Shown piece by piece: positions 15,807 through 19,574 of a stretch of DNA of 19,574 nucleotides; positions within the stretch are counted from its first letter, which is position 1; the number at the start of each line of letters is the position of its first letter. Below the pieces are notes generated by a model that worked only from the letters and a program-made list of their open reading frames with translations, was not told the DNA's origin and made no database searches. The DNA lies in assembly GCA_002727515.1 (NCBI GenBank), contig PBXF01000024.1, positions 25,097 to 44,670 of the forward strand, written 5' to 3'. The DNA is from Methanobacteriota archaeon (GTDB lineage: Archaea; Thermoplasmatota; Poseidoniia; Poseidoniales; Poseidoniaceae). Position numbers and translations under genes: made by a program.

Positions 15807-16834
15807 CAGAAGAGCCATTCGAACCAGTGAAGGAAAAAGAGGCTTCCTTCGACGCACAAACTCCCGTCACAGGGCAAACGAAAATGCAAGCAGCCTGGTC
15901 TGCAAATCCTGATGATGATTCTGGGGCTCAGATCGCATCTGCTCCGCAAGGCCAAATTTTTGAGCAAGTATATCAGCCATGGAATGGAGAATTAAATCCC
16001 AGATGGATGAGAAATTGGACCATACTTAGACATCATATTCTTGGTATATTCAAAAAAGGACACAGACCATGGAATTTGGTAACAAAATTGTTTGTCTTTT
16101 TCGTAATAATCGCATCATTGACAGATGTTGCAATGGTAGTTTTATTCGGTGTATTGGGTGACTCTTATTTCTATGACCTTTGGGGAGTTAACAGAAATAA
16201 TCTATATGGCCACGTTTTAGGTTTCTTTCCAAGAAACATTCTCTATTATCCAATCTTGGCTGCATTATTGGTTGGAGGAATTATCTCGGAAGACAGAACC
16301 CATGGAACTAGTGCAATTTACTTTTCAAGACCAATAAACCGATTTGATTATGCTTCAATGAAATTCCTTTCAGTTGCTATGATATTGTTGTTAGTAATCA
16401 ACGGAACTTTAATCCTATACTATCTCTCCGAAATTTTGGTTAAAGGAAGGGGTTGGGCATGGATCATTGATACATTTCCAATGTTCTTGGGAGCATTCTT
16501 ATCAGGAATTATTCTCTCCTTTACATATACATCAATCGGTCTTTCTCTATCTAGCATTTCGAGGGGTAAGTTCTTCCCTGCAATTGGCCTTATTGCGATT
16601 TTAATGGGCACAAAAGCAGTTGCATCTATCATTGATAGGTTGTTTGAAAATTCGATTCTCTATGTCATCTCTCCTTTCGATTCTGTTTGCCACATAAGTC
16701 AAGAATTGTTGGGAATAGAATCAACCTACAACCATCCATGGGCATGGAGTTTGGCATCAGTGGTTTTGGTGAACGGATTAGCATTGTATCTCTTAGCAAA
16801 CAGAGTTAGTTCGATGGAGGTGACAAGAGAATGA
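15803..16834 (+). CDS. ABC-2 type permease (first of two)
   Basis: A membrane subunit of about 343 aa if translation starts at CTG 15803, or 335 aa from the GTG at 15827. I prefer CTG because of the Shine-Dalgarno spacing and the CTGA overlap with the upstream stop; this is an inference, as CTG starts are rare. A hydrophilic N-terminal tail of about 70-80 residues, rich in Gln, Asp and Pro, precedes roughly six membrane segments: one near FVFFVIIASL, one in ILAALLVGGII, and later ones ending with SVVLVNGLALYLLANRV. The loop SEDRTHGTSAIYFSRPINR after the second segment is the conserved ABC-2/NosY-type coupling element. It overlaps the next ATPase gene by four bases (ATGA). Substrate unknown. 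Confidence 0.85.
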   Translation: MTEEPFEPVKEKEASFDAQTPVTGQTKMQAAWSANPDDDSGAQIASAPQGQIFEQVYQPWNGELNPRWMRNWTILRHHILGIFKKGHRPWNLVTKLFVFFVIIASLTDVAMVVLFGVLGDSYFYDLWGVNRNNLYGHVLGFFPRNILYYPILAALLVGGIISEDRTHGTSAIYFSRPINRFDYASMKFLSVAMILLLVINGTLILYYLSEILVKGRGWAWIIDTFPMFLGAFLSGIILSFTYTSIGLSLSSISRGKFFPAIGLIAILMGTKAVASIIDRLFENSILYVISPFDSVCHISQELLGIESTYNHPWAWSLASVVLVNGLALYLLANRVSSMEVTRE

Positions 16835-17820
16835 TACCCGATTTGAATCAATCAGGAAAGGCTGAGACTGATGCATGGAGTCCAAGTAAAAATGTGCCTG
16901 TAGTAATGTTTGATAGGGTTTCAAAGTCATATGGCAGAATAAATGCTGCAACAGGAATATCCTTGGGAATATCAGGTGGCGTTACTGGAATTTTAGGAAT
17001 GAATGGGGCTGGAAAATCAACCATGTTCAAGTTGATGATGGGCAAAATAAGACCTAGTTCAGGAGCCATCAGGTTGTTTGGGGAAGACCCCTGGAAAAAC
17101 ACAGCACCTTACTCAAGGGTTGGATTTGTCCCAGAACATGAAAAACTACATGATTGGATGACTGGTTTTGATTTCGTAACAACATTTGCAAGGCTACACG
17201 GTTTAACTAGAGCAGAGGCTGAGAAAGAGGCAACACGAGTTCTAAAGTTTGTATCATTAGATGATGTCATGCACAAACAAATTGGACAATATTCCAAAGG
17301 AATGCGCCAGCGTGTAAAAATAGCCCATGCGCTTGTGAATAATCCTGATTTAATCATTCTTGATGAACCGTTACAAGGGTGTGACCCATTAGCTAGAACC
17401 ACGATAATGAATGTAATCAAAGAACTTGGCGCTATGGGCCGAACGGTTCTAGTCTCAAGCCACATACTTGGTGAGATTGAAAGGATTACTGAGCAGATAG
17501 TAATCTTACATCGAGGAAGAGTTCTCGCATTGGGCAATTCTCACTCAATAAGAGAAATGTTAGACCAACATCCGCATAAAATTGTCCTAGAATGTGAAAA
17601 CCCACGTGAAGTTGGGAAATATTTAATCACCATTGAGGAGATAACTGGAGTAAATTTTGTGAGTAATAATAGACTGGTATTAGAAACCAATGACCTTGGA
17701 GCAGTACATCGAAGATTACCTGAGTTAATTGTTAAAGGCGGATTTATCGTGACTGCAATAGACAACCCAGATGATGACCTTCAGTCGATTCTGAAATATC
17801 TAACGGGGGACTCGATTTGA
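16831..17820 (+). CDS. ABC-2 type exporter ATPase (second of two)
   Basis: A 329-aa ABC ATPase with a leading tail of about 20 residues. Motifs are Walker A GMNGAGKST (56-64), Q-loop VGFVPEHEKL, signature YSKGMRQR, Walker B LIILDEP with catalytic Glu, and the switch His in VSSHILGEIE. The D-loop reads GCDP instead of the usual GLDP, and the signature differs from LSGGQ, as it does in the first ATPase. A C-terminal extension of about 95 residues follows. The ATG overlaps the stop of the preceding permease, with GGAGGTGA upstream as Shine-Dalgarno. Two different ATPases and two different permeases in one run suggest either one heteromeric exporter or two paired exporters. Confidence 0.92.
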   Translation: MIPDLNQSGKAETDAWSPSKNVPVVMFDRVSKSYGRINAATGISLGISGGVTGILGMNGAGKSTMFKLMMGKIRPSSGAIRLFGEDPWKNTAPYSRVGFVPEHEKLHDWMTGFDFVTTFARLHGLTRAEAEKEATRVLKFVSLDDVMHKQIGQYSKGMRQRVKIAHALVNNPDLIILDEPLQGCDPLARTTIMNVIKELGAMGRTVLVSSHILGEIERITEQIVILHRGRVLALGNSHSIREMLDQHPHKIVLECENPREVGKYLITIEEITGVNFVSNNRLVLETNDLGAVHRRLPELIVKGGFIVTAIDNPDDDLQSILKYLTGDSI

Positions 17821-19145
17821 GTTCAAAGATGGACACTGTTTGGTCTAGATTAGACCGAAAATCTACAGCCATAGCTGAATTTACGATGAGGCAATATCGT
17901 CAGAGAATTTCAACCTGGGTAATACTGGGAGCATCAGCATTAACAATTATGCTAATGCTATTGTTCTACATAGATGGAATGAATTCAGAATTCGATGCCA
18001 TCGATAACGATGGAGATTCATTTGATAATGACGGTGACGGCTACCCTAACGGTCAAGAAATCCTGGAGGGAAGTAATCCCGATTCGGCAGAATCAATTCC
18101 AGTAGGCGTTGAACCTGACCCCCCTGAAAAATGGATAAACGAAGATGATTTTGACTGGGATGACATGAAAGATGGCAAAAATTCAGTTGGAAAGGATGAT
18201 GATGGAGATTGTCAGAATAAGGATACTGCGTCTCAAAGAGACACCAATAACAATAATATTCAATGTGACATCTTGATAATTATAGATTCGATAAATGGAA
18301 CAATGTACATAGAGGGCGACATTGGAGTAGATGAAGATCCAGATGAAGATAAATACGGAAAAGAAGCGAGCCACAGAGCATTTATCCTCGGAATTGGTAA
18401 ATTTGGAATCATTTACCTGCTTGGAATATTTTTACCATTATTCTTAGCGACTGGGCTAATACGTGATGAGATGAGTGAAGGAACTTTGCATTATATGTTA
18501 GCAAAACCGATCTCTCGAGGAGAAGTATTACTTTACAGGATGATAGGATACATCGGAATTACTTGGCCTTTCATCATTGGATTATGTGTATTCTTAAGTC
18601 TAGTAACAGGGTTCTTTGGCCCATCTGATGGATTGTTTAGATGGGCAGACATAGGTGTGTGGATGTCTATTGCCTTCTCTGCGATGTTGGTGTCATTGGT
18701 TTACGGGACAATATTTTGTGGATTTGGAATAGTCTGGAAGAATGGAGTTGTTCTCTGTTTGATATTTGCAGCGTGGGAATTAGGAATGGCATTTGTTTCA
18801 ATTTTCACCGGAGGGGATTCTTCCATTCGGTACTTCTCAGTAATTGGCTGGGGACTTACTATTGTAGATGCAGGAACGCTAATCTTCTGGCCTGATAATT
18901 TCTACTTAATCGAACAAGGATTGTGGGGCGGAGGGCACCAATTTGACGAACCAGACTTCTTTACTGGAGAAGTAGCATATGTAGATTTACCAGGTGCTCA
19001 AGCATTAGCTGGATTTTCTGGTGACCCAGGACTTGGCATATCCGCCTGGGCATCTATGCTCACATCATCTCTAGTTCTAACTTTCCAGGGTGCTATTGCA
19101 TGGTATATTGGACAAACGATTTTCAAAGGCAAGGAGGTCGATTGA
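17817..19145 (+). CDS. ABC-2 type permease with large acidic, calcium-type extracellular loop (second of two)
   Basis: A 442-aa membrane protein. It starts at a TTG overlapping the previous stop (TTGA), with GGGGGA six bases upstream. After a basic cytoplasmic N-terminus, TM1 spans about 33-52. A loop of roughly 135 residues (52-187) follows, dominated by Asp, Glu and Asn. It contains DNDGDSFDNDGDG (63-75) followed by GQEILEGSNP, a pattern seen in thrombospondin type 3 calcium-binding repeats, and KDDDGD at 126-131. TM2 (about 190-212) leads into RDEMSEGTLHYMLAKPISR, the conserved ABC-2 coupling element. Further segments lie at about 236-258, 275-300, 305-330 and 415-435. The loop should lie outside the cell. 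Calcium binding is inferred from the motif only. The next gene overlaps by one base. Confidence 0.88.
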   Translation: MSSKMDTVWSRLDRKSTAIAEFTMRQYRQRISTWVILGASALTIMLMLLFYIDGMNSEFDAIDNDGDSFDNDGDGYPNGQEILEGSNPDSAESIPVGVEPDPPEKWINEDDFDWDDMKDGKNSVGKDDDGDCQNKDTASQRDTNNNNIQCDILIIIDSINGTMYIEGDIGVDEDPDEDKYGKEASHRAFILGIGKFGIIYLLGIFLPLFLATGLIRDEMSEGTLHYMLAKPISRGEVLLYRMIGYIGITWPFIIGLCVFLSLVTGFFGPSDGLFRWADIGVWMSIAFSAMLVSLVYGTIFCGFGIVWKNGVVLCLIFAAWELGMAFVSIFTGGDSSIRYFSVIGWGLTIVDAGTLIFWPDNFYLIEQGLWGGGHQFDEPDFFTGEVAYVDLPGAQALAGFSGDPGLGISAWASMLTSSLVLTFQGAIAWYIGQTIFKGKEVD

Positions 19146-19574
19146 TGATTGATATCAATCGATTTGAAGGAGATTTGTCAAGTCTTTGGAAGTTGCAAAA
19201 TCTCCCGCCTATTCACCACCTAACATGGGACTGGTGGTGGTGGCTGGTTATGCTGGATGATGACGAAGGAAATCCTGCCGGAAAACAATTAATGGTCTTG
19301 TGGTCTACTAAAGACAATCCATTAGTCGAGGTCAATGGCTATCCATGGCAACCAAAAGGGCGTCCTGGATTTGATGAAAATGGCGCAATCGCAATGGATG
19401 GAATGGTTGCTGCATGGTGGTATGATGGAAAAGAATTGATTGAACCATTGGTTTTGGAGGAATCGCGGATATTAGTTCTTGCAGAAGACCATCCTGGTTG
19501 GCCACATGCAAAGGGCGGCATAGTTGCCAGCAACACAAAAAACGAGTATTCCATGGGTCTTTCACCAGATGAGG
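19145..19574 (+). CDS. Unrecognised Trp-rich protein, N-terminal part (runs off right edge)
   Basis: An open frame of 143 codons from an ATG at 19145 that shares its A with the permease stop (TGATG), with GGAGG at 19133-19137. It continues past the window end. It begins MIDINRFEGDLSSLWKLQ and has no signal peptide. A striking run WDWWWW (residues 28-33) leads into LVMLDDDEGNPAGKQLMVLW, and later MVAAWWYDGKELIE. The WWW...L.D..G...G.Q layout faintly recalls the N-terminal EWWYF.G.L element of AttH/CrtC-like lipocalin-type proteins, some of which are encoded beside ABC permeases. I give this as a weak hypothesis. The overlap implies that it works with, or is at least co-expressed with, the exporter. 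Confidence 0.7.
   Translation, partial: MIDINRFEGDLSSLWKLQNLPPIHHLTWDWWWWLVMLDDDEGNPAGKQLMVLWSTKDNPLVEVNGYPWQPKGRPGFDENGAIAMDGMVAAWWYDGKELIEPLVLEESRILVLAEDHPGWPHAKGGIVASNTKNEYSMGLSPDE

Noticed and set aside
19226..19243. Short TGG repeat as a microsatellite
   Set aside because: It is in frame within an open gene and simply encodes the Trp run; it is too short to treat as a repeat element.
1..19574. CRISPR arrays, tRNA or rRNA genes, insertion sequences, phage or defence genes
   Set aside because: No repeated spacer pattern, no tRNA-like arm set, no transposase and no terminal inverted repeats were seen; the window is almost wholly coding with housekeeping and transport genes.

Overview
The window looks like a chromosomal segment of an uncultivated euryarchaeon, most likely a marine planktonic one (Marine Group II / Poseidoniales or a relative in the Thermoplasmatota). 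The pointers are an archaeal-type tRNA-guanine transglycosylase with a PUA domain, a DRG-family GTPase with a TGS domain, a SufCBD-SufS-SufE-MIP18 operon, strong AGGAGGTGAT-type Shine-Dalgarno sites inside operons, plausible leaderless TATA promoters at some operon heads, AT-leaning DNA, a secreted-type M28 peptidase and an Asp-rich calcium-type loop. The lineage is an inference; there is no rRNA gene here.

Layout. 1-73 (-): N-terminus of a class V aminotransferase running off the left edge. 154-729 (+): pdxT. 767-1846 (+): radical SAM protein of unknown function (COG2108-like). 1847-2353 (-): grpE, meeting the radical SAM gene stop to stop with no spacer. About 2385-3044 (-): unrecognised protein. 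3179-4294 (+): DRG-type GTPase. 4300-6939 (-): a large fusion of a secreted M28 metallopeptidase to a PAT/AmpG-like MFS transporter. 6990-12063 (-): the Fe-S assembly operon, transcribed sufC-sufB-sufD-sufS-sufE-MIP18/sufT, with overlapping or nearly abutting junctions. 12179-14804 (+): divergent nfu-like scaffold gene followed by tgtA. 14844-19574 (+): a tightly coupled ABC-2 export cassette (ATPase, permease, ATPase, permease, then an unrecognised gene cut by the right edge).

How the genes work together. The centre is an iron-sulfur cluster supply region. SufS and SufE mobilise sulfur, SufBCD is the scaffold, and the MIP18/SufT-like and Nfu-like proteins act in maturation and delivery. The radical SAM protein is a likely client of this system. 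The right-hand cassette probably exports or extracts an unknown substrate.

Most notable observations: (1) TgtA keeps its catalytic aspartates, but all four expected zinc ligands (CxCxxC plus His) appear replaced by hydrophobic residues; (2) the peptidase-transporter fusion has a topology that fits together; (3) the ABC cassette uses NTGA stop/start overlaps, including a probable CTG start; (4) the second permease carries a loop of about 135 residues with DxDGD motifs resembling thrombospondin type 3 calcium sites; (5) the right-edge protein has a Trp-rich start weakly like AttH/CrtC lipocalin-type proteins. No tRNA, rRNA, CRISPR array, insertion sequence or phage gene was seen. No gap between genes exceeds about 150 bases.
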